Source: a virus
Virus record (IMG/VR): IMGVR_UViG_3300048091_000260
Location: 1 to 35,696 of that record
Strand: one strand, 5' to 3'
Length of the DNA stretch: 35,696 nt
Made by a program: the position numbers and the translations under genes. This document shows, piece after piece, positions 12,434 to 20,055 of this stretch. The notes under the pieces are model-generated. The model made no database searches. It worked only from the letters and a program-made list of their open reading frames with translations, and was not told the origin of the DNA. The number at the start of each line of letters is the position of its first letter. Position 1 is the stretch's first letter.

Positions 12434-13482
12434 CGGCGCGCCTGTTCCGAGTCGGCGCCGGCCGCACCTGGCACTACCGCTTCCAGGTGGCCGGTGTGCG
12501 GATCCAGCGCAGCACGCGCGAGAAGAGCAAGGGCCGGGCCAAGAAGGTCGCGGAAAAAGCTTACGATGATGCGGTCGTGCGCGCCAACGGCGGCCAGCCG
12601 GTACCGACCGTGCGCGAGACAGCAGCAGCCTGGCTGGAAGTCCATCGCCCGATCGTGAGCGCTGCCCACGCGCGCAGCGTCGAGAGCTTCGTCAAGCTGC
12701 ACATGTTCGACCTGGGCGACCGGCCCATCGGCTCCATCGGCACCGCCGATGTCGAGCGCGCGCGCAACCAGTACCTCGAGACGCACAAGCCGTCGAGCGC
12801 AAACCACTGGCTGCGTGTCCTGAAGCTCCTGGCCATGTGGGCGGTCAAGCGCGGCGCCATCCCTGCCCTGCCGTGGAAGGTGCGCATGCTGAAGGTGCAG
12901 AAGCGTCCGCGCGCGACCCTGCCGCTGGGAACCGCGCGCACCTGGTTCTCGGCGCTCGACCAGGCGTCGGCGCGTGCGCCCGCTGTGGGCACCGCGGTGC
13001 GCATGATGTTCGGCCTGGGCCTGCGTGAATCGGAGGCAGCCAGCGCGCGCTGGGAGTGGATCGATTGGCAGCGCGAGACCTATACCCCGGGCGTGACGAA
13101 GGGCCGCGAGGCCGAGCCGGTGCCGATCCCGGCATGGCTGCTCGAGCACCTGGAGCCAATGCGCAAGGACCAGGGCCTGATCGCGTCGCGCACCAACGGG
13201 ACGCAGCTGCCGGCTGGCTTCGCACGAAATGCAATGCGGGCCGCCAACGACGCCTGCATGGTCAAGGGCATCACCCCGCACCGCCTCCGCGGCACGTTCG
13301 CGACCCTGCTGTCCGAGTCGGGCGTGCCGATCCAAACCATCCAGAAGGTGCTGCGCCACAAGCACCCGATGACCACGATGGCCTACCTGGAGAAGAACCT
13401 CGACACAGCCGCCCAGGCACAAAACCGCATCGGCGAACGAATTGGATTCGAGCGGCGCAAAAGTGGCGAGACAAGCGGGTGA
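12430..13482 (+). CDS. Second tyrosine recombinase, within the replication module
   Basis: This 350-residue protein has an N-terminal arm-like region (about 1-58, RTWHYRFQVAGVRIQRSTRE) and a core-binding domain (about 60-145). Its catalytic domain has all expected residues: R199 (GLRESEAA), K224 (GVTKGRE), H284 and R287 (HRLRGTF), H310 (LRHKHPM) and Y319 (MAYLE). It is coupled to the helicase gene by ATGA. The phage already has an att-adjacent integrase at 235-1365, so this one probably does not integrate the phage. In lambdoid phages this place carries Nin genes such as the RusA resolvase. It may resolve genome multimers or replication intermediates, Xer-like. It is unrelated in detail to the first integrase and was probably acquired separately. 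Confidence 0.85.
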   Translation: MTARLFRVGAGRTWHYRFQVAGVRIQRSTREKSKGRAKKVAEKAYDDAVVRANGGQPVPTVRETAAAWLEVHRPIVSAAHARSVESFVKLHMFDLGDRPIGSIGTADVERARNQYLETHKPSSANHWLRVLKLLAMWAVKRGAIPALPWKVRMLKVQKRPRATLPLGTARTWFSALDQASARAPAVGTAVRMMFGLGLRESEAASARWEWIDWQRETYTPGVTKGREAEPVPIPAWLLEHLEPMRKDQGLIASRTNGTQLPAGFARNAMRAANDACMVKGITPHRLRGTFATLLSESGVPIQTIQKVLRHKHPMTTMAYLEKNLDTAAQAQNRIGERIGFERRKSGETSG

Positions 13483-13754
13483 TTTCCTAGAGGAAAAATA
13501 ATTATCTTCAGTCATCCGGTTCTTGGCCACGCTTTTCGGGAATTTCCGGGTGTTGAAGAGGCAGTTGGGCGGTGTTTCGGCGGTTTCAGGAGCGGCGGTT
13601 CGGCGGGAATAAAGCGCGCGATAAAGCCGAATAAAGCCGAGGAAAAAGGCCGTGCCAAAACGCGCGATGCAGAGGGAAGCCGGCCCGGCGTGCTGGAAGC
13701 AAGGAAAACGGTTTTGCCGAGTGATCGGCACAACGATGAGACGAGGAAGGAAGC
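13483..13754. other. Repeat-rich non-coding spacer before the Q-like gene
   Basis: I see no convincing gene here. It begins with an inverted repeat TTTCCT-AG-AGGAAA (13483-13496). It then holds several GGCGGTTTC/GGCGGTTC-like copies (13569-13603) and a tandem 10-bp repeat ATAAAGCCGA (13621-13640), with a further half copy at 13609. These may be regulatory-protein sites or a secondary recombinase site next to the second tyrosine recombinase. Confidence 0.45.
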
Positions 13755-13787
13755 ATGATCAACGCACTTTGTGGGGCACCGACGTGA
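13755..13787 (+). CDS. Ten-codon leader ORF coupled to the Q-like gene
   Basis: ATG 13755 has the best Shine-Dalgarno of the region (AGGAAGGAAG just upstream). It encodes only MINALCGAPT before a TGA that overlaps the GTG of the next gene as GTGA. The next gene has no good ribosome binding site of its own, so this mini-ORF probably delivers ribosomes to it. Confidence 0.5.
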   Translation: MINALCGAPT

Positions 13788-14221
13788 AACAGAAAACCAA
13801 CATGGAAGACCTGAACATCGACAAGCGGCTGGAGAACTGGGGGCATTGCCAGCGCGGCAAGGGCGGCGGCTCGATGATGACGCGGGAGACGCGGCGCATG
13901 TCGCCCTACGGCGGCCAGGGTTACCGATGCATGACCAATGTCGTCTGCACCCTCATGAGGGAAGCGGCAAGCGGGCCGGTCGGCGGTGCGGCCACGCAGT
14001 CCAAGCTCGACTTCGCGGACGCCGCGACGATCAACGCCGCATGGCTGATCCTGCCCACCAAGCAGAAGCTGCTGCTGCGCGACTTCTACGTCCTGGGCCG
14101 GCCGGTGAACGTGATTTGCCGCGAGATGAGCATCAAGCACTGGCCGGCATCGCACTGGCAGCGCGAGCTGCGCGCAGCACAGGCCGCGATCGAGGCGAAT
14201 ATCAAGCTCGGCACAACGTGA
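13784..14221 (+). CDS. Q-like late antitermination protein
   Basis: This is a 145-residue protein. Its pattern (NIDKRLENWGHCQRGKGGGS, RRMSPYGGQGYRCMTNVVC, then AATINAAWLILPTKQKLLLR, VICREMSIKHWPASHW) resembles the short antiterminator-Q type found in proteobacterial prophages. Position supports it: it is the last gene of the early rightward operon, followed by a strong promoter and two tandem terminators just before the terminase. Expected action is to modify RNA polymerase at the late promoter so it reads through the terminators into the virion genes. The start chosen is GTG 13784, by coupling to the leader ORF; ATG 13802 is the alternative. Confidence 0.7.
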   Translation: MKQKTNMEDLNIDKRLENWGHCQRGKGGGSMMTRETRRMSPYGGQGYRCMTNVVCTLMREAASGPVGGAATQSKLDFADAATINAAWLILPTKQKLLLRDFYVLGRPVNVICREMSIKHWPASHWQRELRAAQAAIEANIKLGTT

Positions 14222-14307
14222 GCGACTATTGCTCTGACTCAACTGACGCTGTGTTAGCATGGAGTTAACGTGACGACCGTCGCGCATGACCAACATGGGA
14301 GAACAGA

Positions 14308-14640
14308 ATGATCAGGATCAACGATAGAGAAGTTGTATTTCAAACCTCGGTTATATTGCGCCCTGAAGAAACGGCTGTGATCACTACTCCGGAAACCTGC
14401 GGGTTTAACCTGAAGCTTAAGGCTGGTGCAAAAGGGGTAATGCCCCAAAGCGTTGATGAAATGGAAAAATCCGTGGTAGGCAACGAATTTACATTTGACA
14501 TTCCGTTTCTAGACAACAACTTCACAATTAACTATCACAACGACCTGGAGTACGCAGGAAGAACCGTTACATCGCTGTTTGCCGGCCATGGAGTAGGCGA
14601 CTGGATGGTTATTCACGTTCAGTTTATTGCCGCAAGCTGA
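14308..14640 (+). CDS. Accessory protein between Q and the terminase, unknown
   Basis: This is a 110-residue soluble protein with a good Shine-Dalgarno (GGGAGA). The sequence is predicted mostly beta (REVVFQTSVILRPEETAVIT, NEFTFDIPFLDNNFTINYHN, then GDWMVIHVQFI), with no signal peptide and no cysteine pairs. The gene is clearly AT-richer than its neighbours, which points to recent transfer. An AT-richer segment with a possible extended -10 (TGTTAGCAT, about 14252-14260) lies upstream, so it may have its own promoter as morons do. No family is recognised. Confidence 0.6.
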   Translation: MIRINDREVVFQTSVILRPEETAVITTPETCGFNLKLKAGAKGVMPQSVDEMEKSVVGNEFTFDIPFLDNNFTINYHNDLEYAGRTVTSLFAGHGVGDWMVIHVQFIAAS

Positions 14641-14672
14641 CTCATTAAGGCGTATTGAGCAATAGAAAGTTC

Positions 14673-14701
14673 TTGACATCCGGAAATCTGAACAGTAAAT
14701 T
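14673..14701 (+). promoter_or_regulatory. PR': candidate late promoter
   Basis: TTGACA (14673-14678), 17 bp, TAAATT (14696-14701). The -35 is perfect and the spacing ideal. It lies downstream of the Q-like gene and about 85 bp before the first of two terminators, the arrangement of lambda PR'-tR'. Transcription should start near 14708. Confidence 0.75.
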
Positions 14702-14785
14702 CCTGCCAACAACTTATTTCCGTCAAGAACACGACGCGGCCGGTTCCCGATTGGGAGCCTGCGGCGTCTCCGGAAGGAAAAGACG

Positions 14786-14817
14786 AAGCCCTGCCCCAGC
14801 AATGCGGCGGGGCTTTT
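14786..14817 (+). terminator. Late-leader terminator t1
   Basis: GCCCTGCC (14788-14795) pairs with GGCGGGGC (14806-14813, one G-U), followed by TTTT. It is the first of two terminators between the late promoter and the terminase genes. Confidence 0.75.
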
Positions 14818-14860
14818 GCATTTCAGAGTCTCCTCCACCGCGACCACGCGCGTGGTTTCC

Positions 14861-14893
14861 GCCCGCCAGGTGCAAGCCTGTGCGGGCTTTTTT
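14861..14893 (+). terminator. Late-leader terminator t2
   Basis: GCCCGC (14861-14866) pairs with GCGGGC (14882-14887) around an inner AGG/CCT stem, followed by six T. A perfect 14-bp palindrome ACCACGCGCGTGGT (14843-14856) sits just before it. Late expression should need antitermination past this point. Confidence 0.85.
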
Positions 14894-14924
14894 ATTCGTG
14901 ACGTCACGCAAAAGGGAGGTAAGG

Positions 14925-15518
14925 ATGGGCCGTAAATCTTCGCTTACCCCTGAGCAGTGGGCCGAGGTCGAGCGCCGGCACCTGGTCGACGGCGTGTCGA
15001 TCAATGCGCTCGCGGCCGAGTTCGGCGTGAACGAGTCGTCGATCCGTCGCAGGATCAAGCCTGGCAAGGCAGGCGCACCGGATCGCAAGAACCCGCTGCA
15101 CTCGCTGGCGGAAAAGAAGGTGCGCGCCGAGGCAGAGGCGAAGCGCGTCACCGCGCAGATCGCCAGCCTGCCCCAGGCTCAGCAGCTGATCGTGTCCGAT
15201 CTGGCGCGCAAGCTGAGCAACATCAGCGAGCACATCGGCTCGGCGGCCGAGATAAGCGCGGCCTCAGCGCACCGCCTGTCGATGCTGGCCAACCAGGCGC
15301 TGGAGAAGGTGGACGAGGTGAACCCGCTGAGCACCGCCATGGAGCTGAAGACGTTCGAGGCGCTGCAGTCGATGGCGAATGGCGCGAGTCAGATCCCCAT
15401 GAACCTGCTGAAGGCCAACAAGGACGCCATCGACGACCAGAACAAGCGCATCAACGAACAGGCCAGCCCGGTCAACCCGGCACGCGGCACCGTCTTCAAG
15501 ATCGTGAGGCCGGCATGA
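14925..15518 (+). CDS. Terminase small subunit
   Basis: This 197-residue protein would recognise the packaging site and recruit the large subunit. The N-terminus has a helix-turn-helix (HLVDGVSINALAAEFGVNES then SIRRRIK, about 19-45). A long helical, oligomerising middle follows (about 60-150: KKVRAEAEAKRVTAQIASLP). Start ATG 14925 is fixed by a strong GGGAGG; the longer open frame upstream runs through the terminators and is not coding. Its stop overlaps the large-subunit start by ATGA. The gene order is P22-like. Confidence 0.85.
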   Translation: MGRKSSLTPEQWAEVERRHLVDGVSINALAAEFGVNESSIRRRIKPGKAGAPDRKNPLHSLAEKKVRAEAEAKRVTAQIASLPQAQQLIVSDLARKLSNISEHIGSAAEISAASAHRLSMLANQALEKVDEVNPLSTAMELKTFEALQSMANGASQIPMNLLKANKDAIDDQNKRINEQASPVNPARGTVFKIVRPA

Positions 15519-16960
15519 CCGCGGCGCTCGAGCAACCGCTGGAAATCGAACTGTTCGAGGCGTTCGAATTCCTGCTGTACCCGAAGCGGATCAAGGTGCC
15601 GTTCGGCGGCCGCGGCGGCGCCAAGACCGAGGAAATCGCCGAGATCCTGGTGTGGATGATGTGGCAGTACGGCACGAAGCTGTTGTGTGCTCGCGAGTTC
15701 CAGAAGTCGATCGAGGACTCTAGCAAGGCCGTGCTGGAGGCCAAAGTCGAAAAGCTGGGCCTGAGTGACTTCTTCGATGTGCAGAACGACGGCATCTACG
15801 GCCGCAACGGCTCATGCGCCCAGTTTGTAGGCCTGGCCCGCAACATCGCATCAATCAAGTCGAAGTTCGGCTACAACATTGTGTGGGTTGAAGAGGCTGA
15901 GAACGTCAGCGAGGACAGCTGGAAGGTGCTGATCCCGACCATCCGCGAGGCGAACTCGGAGATCTGGGTCAGCTTCAACCCGAACGAGGCCGACGCGCCG
16001 ACGTACAAGCGCTTCGTGCTGCCCTACATCGATCACATCAACGCCGAGATCGCGGCCGGCCGCCCGGGCTTGTACGAGGACGACTACACCTATGTCCGAA
16101 AGGTGTCGTTCCGCGACAACCCGCGCTTTCCTGAGGTGCTCCGGATCGAGATGGAGCGCGACAAGGCGTCGAACTTCAAGAAGTACCTGCACGTGTGGGA
16201 AGGTGAATGCAACGCCGACTACGACGACTCGGTGATCGAGCCCGAATGGATCGATGCCGCCATCGATGCGCACAAGCGGCTGAACTACACGCCCCGCGGC
16301 GACCGCGTGATCGGGTTCGACCCGGCGGACAGCGGGAGTGACGCCAAGTCCGTGGCCAAGCGTTACGGAATGTTCGTTGAGGATGTGAAGCGCTGGACCG
16401 AGGGCGACATTGACGACGCAATCACGCGCACCTTCGACGACGCTTTCGAGCACCGGGCCAACATCATCGTGTACGACAGCATCGGCGTCGGCGCCGGCGT
16501 GAAGGTCGGCCTGAAGGAGCGCATCGCCGGCCGCGACATCGATGTGCAGGGCTTCGGCGCTGGTGATTCCCCCTGGCCTGGGCTCTACGAGAAGGACCGC
16601 AAGAACGAAGACGTGTTCCGCAACCTGCGCGCCATGGGCTGGTGGCTGCTGCGCGACCGCTTCAAGCGTACCTACGAGGCACTGGTCAAGGGCGAGTACC
16701 ACGACCCGGCGACCATGATCAGCCTGTCGAGCGAGATCAAGGACCTGCAGCAGCTGAAGACCGAGTTGGTACGCCAGCAGCGCAAGCGCACGGCCGGCTC
16801 GAAGATGATCCAGCTGGTCAGTAAGGATGAGATGCGCGCGAAGAAGATCCCGTCGCCGAACATGGCCGACGCGCTGATGATGTGCTTCATGGTCAGGGAC
16901 AAGCAGGAACAACCGTATGACTTCACCAAATCCGCCGCTTCAGGCGCAAGGGCAATGTAA
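15515..16960 (+). CDS. Terminase large subunit
   Basis: This 481-residue packaging motor and nuclease pumps DNA through the portal and cuts it. Motifs: Walker A GGRGGAKT at 31-38, Walker B NIVWVEEAE at 121-129, WVSFNPNE at 151-158 (coupling motif), then the RNase-H-like nuclease with IGFDPADSG at 266-274 (D269 a likely metal ligand). The length matches headful-packaging terminases (about 480-500). Start ATG 15515 overlaps the small-subunit stop by ATGA. The stop TAA overlaps the portal ATG by one base. Headful (pac) packaging is expected by relation to P22. Confidence 0.95.
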   Translation: MTAALEQPLEIELFEAFEFLLYPKRIKVPFGGRGGAKTEEIAEILVWMMWQYGTKLLCAREFQKSIEDSSKAVLEAKVEKLGLSDFFDVQNDGIYGRNGSCAQFVGLARNIASIKSKFGYNIVWVEEAENVSEDSWKVLIPTIREANSEIWVSFNPNEADAPTYKRFVLPYIDHINAEIAAGRPGLYEDDYTYVRKVSFRDNPRFPEVLRIEMERDKASNFKKYLHVWEGECNADYDDSVIEPEWIDAAIDAHKRLNYTPRGDRVIGFDPADSGSDAKSVAKRYGMFVEDVKRWTEGDIDDAITRTFDDAFEHRANIIVYDSIGVGAGVKVGLKERIAGRDIDVQGFGAGDSPWPGLYEKDRKNEDVFRNLRAMGWWLLRDRFKRTYEALVKGEYHDPATMISLSSEIKDLQQLKTELVRQQRKRTAGSKMIQLVSKDEMRAKKIPSPNMADALMMCFMVRDKQEQPYDFTKSAASGARAM

Positions 16961-19221
16961 TGGCGAATGACCTCAAGCAGGCGCAGGAGATGTACCAGGA
17001 CGCGATCGAGGCAACGCGAGAACAGCGTCTGCAGATCGAGGAGGACTTGAAATTCTCCGATCCGTCGAACCCGCAGCAGTGGGACGAGGATGTCAAGCGT
17101 GCGCGCGAGAACGACCCGGGCGGCCGCCGGCCCTGCCTGGTGATGGACCACACTGGCCAATACGTGGCCAACGTCTCGGGCCAGGTCGTCAAGTCGCCCC
17201 CGTCGATCCATACCGTGCCGGTCGGCTCGGGTTCCGACGTCTTGGTCTCGGAGCAGCTCGACGGCATGCTGCGTCACTTCGAATACGCAAGCCGCGGGCA
17301 GACTCACTACGGGATCGCCCTGACTTCGGCGGCGCGCACCGGCGTGGGCTACCTGATCGTGCGACCCGAATACGTCGACCGCGCAATGGGCTACCAAGAA
17401 CCGCGCATCTGCGCCGAAGCCGACCCGCTGCGCGTGGTGTTCGACCCGTGGAGCGTCCAGCTTGACGGCAGCGACGCCACCTTCGGCTACCTGCTCACAT
17501 CGATGAGCGATCGCGAATTCGAGCGCAAGTACGGCGCCAAGGCCGAGAAGGTCAGCTTCGGCGCCGACCAGCGGGACATGGACGGGCACTCCGACCGTAA
17601 ATCGATCGTTGTGGCCGAGCAGTGGTACAAGGAAGACCAGACCCGCAACGTCATCATCTGGCTGGGCGTGGATGGCCAGGAGGCCAGCGGCTCCGAAGAG
17701 GAATACTGGGCCGCGTGCAAGGCGGCCGGGGTCCAGCTGCACTTCGTGCGCAGCTACCGCGACAAGGTCCAGTGCGTGAAGTGGCGCACGATGAGCGGCG
17801 CCGCGATCCTGGACACGGTGAAAAACGCCGACGGCACCGAAGCGCTGTACCCGGCCGACCACATCGGCATCGTGCCCGTGTATGGCTACTGGGGCATCAG
17901 CGACGGGCGCCTGAAGTACTGCGGCATCCCGCGCCGGGCCATGAACCCGCAGCGCGCCTACAACTACCACATGAGCGAGCAGCTGGCGTACATCGGCAGC
18001 GCCCCCAAAGCACCGTGGCTTACCTCGACGCGCGCAATCCGCGGGCTCGAAGCGCTATGGGATCGCGCCTCGCTGGATTCCCGGGCGTACCTCCCGTATA
18101 ACGACCTGGACGCGAACGGCCAGCCGATCGCCCCGCCGACGCGGCCCAACATCACGGTTAACCTGCAGAATCACATCGCCGGTGCGCAGCAAGCGCTGCA
18201 CGACCTCGAGGCGACGATCGGCATGTACCAGGCCAACCTGGGCGCGCCCAGCAACGAAAACTCGGGCGTGGCGATCGACGCGCGCAAGCAACAGGGCGAG
18301 GCCAGCACTGCGCACTTCCCGCAAAACCTCGCCGCCTCCCTGGCCCAGGTCGGGCGCATCGTCGTGCAGATGTCGGCCAAGCTGATCGACACGAAACGCC
18401 AGCAGCGCATCCTGGGCATCGACATGAAGCCGGGTAGCGTCACAATCGATCCCGAGCAACAGAAAGCCGTACAGCAGACCGACCAGGGCATCAGCATCAA
18501 CCCGAACGTCGGCACCTACGATGTGCGCGTGGTCGTCGGAGCCAGCTACAGCACCCAGCGCAGCCAGGCGCAGGCCGCGCTGGCCGAGGTGATGCGCAAC
18601 AACCCGAACATGACGCCGGCGATCGCGCCGCTGTGGGCGCAGAACCTGGACATCCCGCACGCCGACAAGCTCGCCCAGGTGCTGGCCGCGATGGCGCCGC
18701 CTGCGGTGCAGTCGATCCTGAACCCGGACGCGGCCAAACAGCCGAAGCCCGAGCAGTTGATTCAACAGGTCCAGCACGCCCAACAGGCGCTGAAGGAAGC
18801 GATCCAGCACGCGCACGACGCCCAGGCCGAGGCCGACGAGGCGGAGCAGCAGTTGCGCGACAAGCGTGCCGAGCTGGATACCAAGGCCCGTGAACTGGAC
18901 ATCAAGGCCTACGACGCCGCGACCAAGCGCCTGCAGCTCACCAGCGCGGCCATGACGCCAGAGCAGATCCGGCTGATGGTGGCGCAAACGGTCGACTCCA
19001 TGCTGAGCCATCCGGATCCGCTGCCGTCCGAGACGAGGCAGCCGACCGCCGCCGAACCCCAGCAGCAGCTTGCCCCGGCGAATTTCCCAGAACCAGCCGC
19101 GCCCGCGCCGCCGGACCCACCCGGCCCGGCGCCCGCGCCCGACGATCCCGCTGCCCTGCAGCAAACCCCGAACCCGCCGATGGCGGGTTTTTCTTTGCCT
19201 AACCCACAACAAGGAGCATGA
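16960..19221 (+). CDS. Portal protein, P22-like
   Basis: This is a 753-residue dodecameric portal of the P22 gp1 type (725 residues in P22). Features: a helical start, the DNDPGGRRPCLVMDHTGQYV-like region (about 40-65), the segment ADPLRVVFDPWSVQLDGSDA (about 150-169), and a long C-terminal region with coiled coil (about 600-665, rich in Gln, Ala, Glu). A Pro/Ala-rich tail closes it. The final codons contain an intrinsic terminator-like hairpin (19171-19192), which is odd within coding DNA. It forms the vertex through which DNA enters and leaves, and it binds the gp4-like protein encoded further on. Confidence 0.92.
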   Translation: MANDLKQAQEMYQDAIEATREQRLQIEEDLKFSDPSNPQQWDEDVKRARENDPGGRRPCLVMDHTGQYVANVSGQVVKSPPSIHTVPVGSGSDVLVSEQLDGMLRHFEYASRGQTHYGIALTSAARTGVGYLIVRPEYVDRAMGYQEPRICAEADPLRVVFDPWSVQLDGSDATFGYLLTSMSDREFERKYGAKAEKVSFGADQRDMDGHSDRKSIVVAEQWYKEDQTRNVIIWLGVDGQEASGSEEEYWAACKAAGVQLHFVRSYRDKVQCVKWRTMSGAAILDTVKNADGTEALYPADHIGIVPVYGYWGISDGRLKYCGIPRRAMNPQRAYNYHMSEQLAYIGSAPKAPWLTSTRAIRGLEALWDRASLDSRAYLPYNDLDANGQPIAPPTRPNITVNLQNHIAGAQQALHDLEATIGMYQANLGAPSNENSGVAIDARKQQGEASTAHFPQNLAASLAQVGRIVVQMSAKLIDTKRQQRILGIDMKPGSVTIDPEQQKAVQQTDQGISINPNVGTYDVRVVVGASYSTQRSQAQAALAEVMRNNPNMTPAIAPLWAQNLDIPHADKLAQVLAAMAPPAVQSILNPDAAKQPKPEQLIQQVQHAQQALKEAIQHAHDAQAEADEAEQQLRDKRAELDTKARELDIKAYDAATKRLQLTSAAMTPEQIRLMVAQTVDSMLSHPDPLPSETRQPTAAEPQQQLAPANFPEPAAPAPPDPPGPAPAPDDPAALQQTPNPPMAGFSLPNPQQGA
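19171..19192 (+). terminator. Terminator-like hairpin inside the 3' end of the portal gene
   Basis: ACCCGCC-GAT-GGCGGGT followed by a T run. It lies about 30 bp before the portal stop, so it is in translated DNA. It may lower transcription of the scaffold and coat genes unless Q-type antitermination suppresses it, or set message stability. Confidence 0.6.
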
Positions 19222-20042
19222 TTTTGAACGTTGAAGACACCGCATTGCCAACTAGCGGAGCACCCGCCGAGGCGGGCGCGACAGCAACCGATGCTGGTAC
19301 GGCCGGAACCGAACAGGTCAACCAGGTCGCCGGCGAGGGTGACGGCGAAGGCAAAGAGCCGGGAGCGGAGGCGAAGAAGGAAAAGACCCCGGAACAGCGC
19401 GAGATCGACCGCCTGCGCCGCCGCGTCGACAACCTGACCCGCCAGAAGTACGAGCTGCGCGCGGCCGCGCCGGCAGCAGCTCCGCAACAGCAGCAACCCA
19501 GCCAGGCGGACGACGACGAACCGGTGACGCTGACCCGCGCCGAACTGCAGCAGCGCATCGCAGAGCAAGCCAAGCAGCTTGCACCGACGATGCGGGAGCA
19601 GCAGGCCGAAGTCGAGCGCCGCCATGCGGTCGTCACCTCGCTCGCCAAGGAATGGGGGCCGGAGAAGTTCGACACGCTCTCGGCCGAGCTGGACGAGGCC
19701 TTTGGCGGCCTCGCCGATCGCAGCGGCATGCCCAAGCCTGCCACCGACGCGATCTTCCAGGCCGACAACCCGAAGGACGTCATCGAATACCTGACCGACC
19801 CCGACAACGCGGACGAGGCCGACCGCATTTCGAAGATGCCAGCGCTCCAGGCCGGCCGCGCAATCGCCCGGCTCGAGGACAAGCTGGCCGGCGCGAAAGC
19901 CAAGTCGGCCCCGAAGCCCAGCAACGCGCCGCAGCCGCTCGAGCCGGCGCGCGGCGGCGGCGTGCCCAACGGCATGCCGGACCCATCCAATACCAAGGCC
20001 TACATCGCCTGGGCCAACGCCCAGGATCGGGCACAACGCTAA
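19218..20042 (+). CDS. Scaffolding protein
   Basis: This is a 274-residue, highly charged, helical and Ala/Glu/Lys-rich protein between portal and coat, the place of P22 gp8 (303 residues). It would nucleate coat assembly and then leave the procapsid. It has a coiled-coil-like segment (about 55-75, KTPEQREIDRLRRRVDNLTR) and a basic C-terminal region (about 225-274), where P22 scaffold binds coat. ATG 19218 gives the portal-scaffold ATGA overlap, but the AAGGAG is too close to it. A TTG at 19224 is spaced better and may be the true start (272 residues). Confidence 0.85.
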   Translation: MILNVEDTALPTSGAPAEAGATATDAGTAGTEQVNQVAGEGDGEGKEPGAEAKKEKTPEQREIDRLRRRVDNLTRQKYELRAAAPAAAPQQQQPSQADDDEPVTLTRAELQQRIAEQAKQLAPTMREQQAEVERRHAVVTSLAKEWGPEKFDTLSAELDEAFGGLADRSGMPKPATDAIFQADNPKDVIEYLTDPDNADEADRISKMPALQAGRAIARLEDKLAGAKAKSAPKPSNAPQPLEPARGGGVPNGMPDPSNTKAYIAWANAQDRAQR

Positions 20043-20055
20043 ATAGGAGCCATAC

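Noticed and set aside
12331-13731. A 466-codon open frame on the minus strand opposite the second recombinase
   Set aside because: It is a long antisense shadow in GC-rich DNA, rich in Arg, Ala, Leu and His. The plus-strand recombinase has all its catalytic motifs.
14655-14924. N-terminal extension of the small terminase
   Set aside because: It runs through the promoter and both terminators, and a strong ribosome binding site fixes the start at 14925.
16672-19251. Two long minus-strand frames opposite the terminase and portal genes
   Set aside because: These are shadows of the third-position GC pattern of the true genes. They have no ribosome binding site and no recognisable domains.
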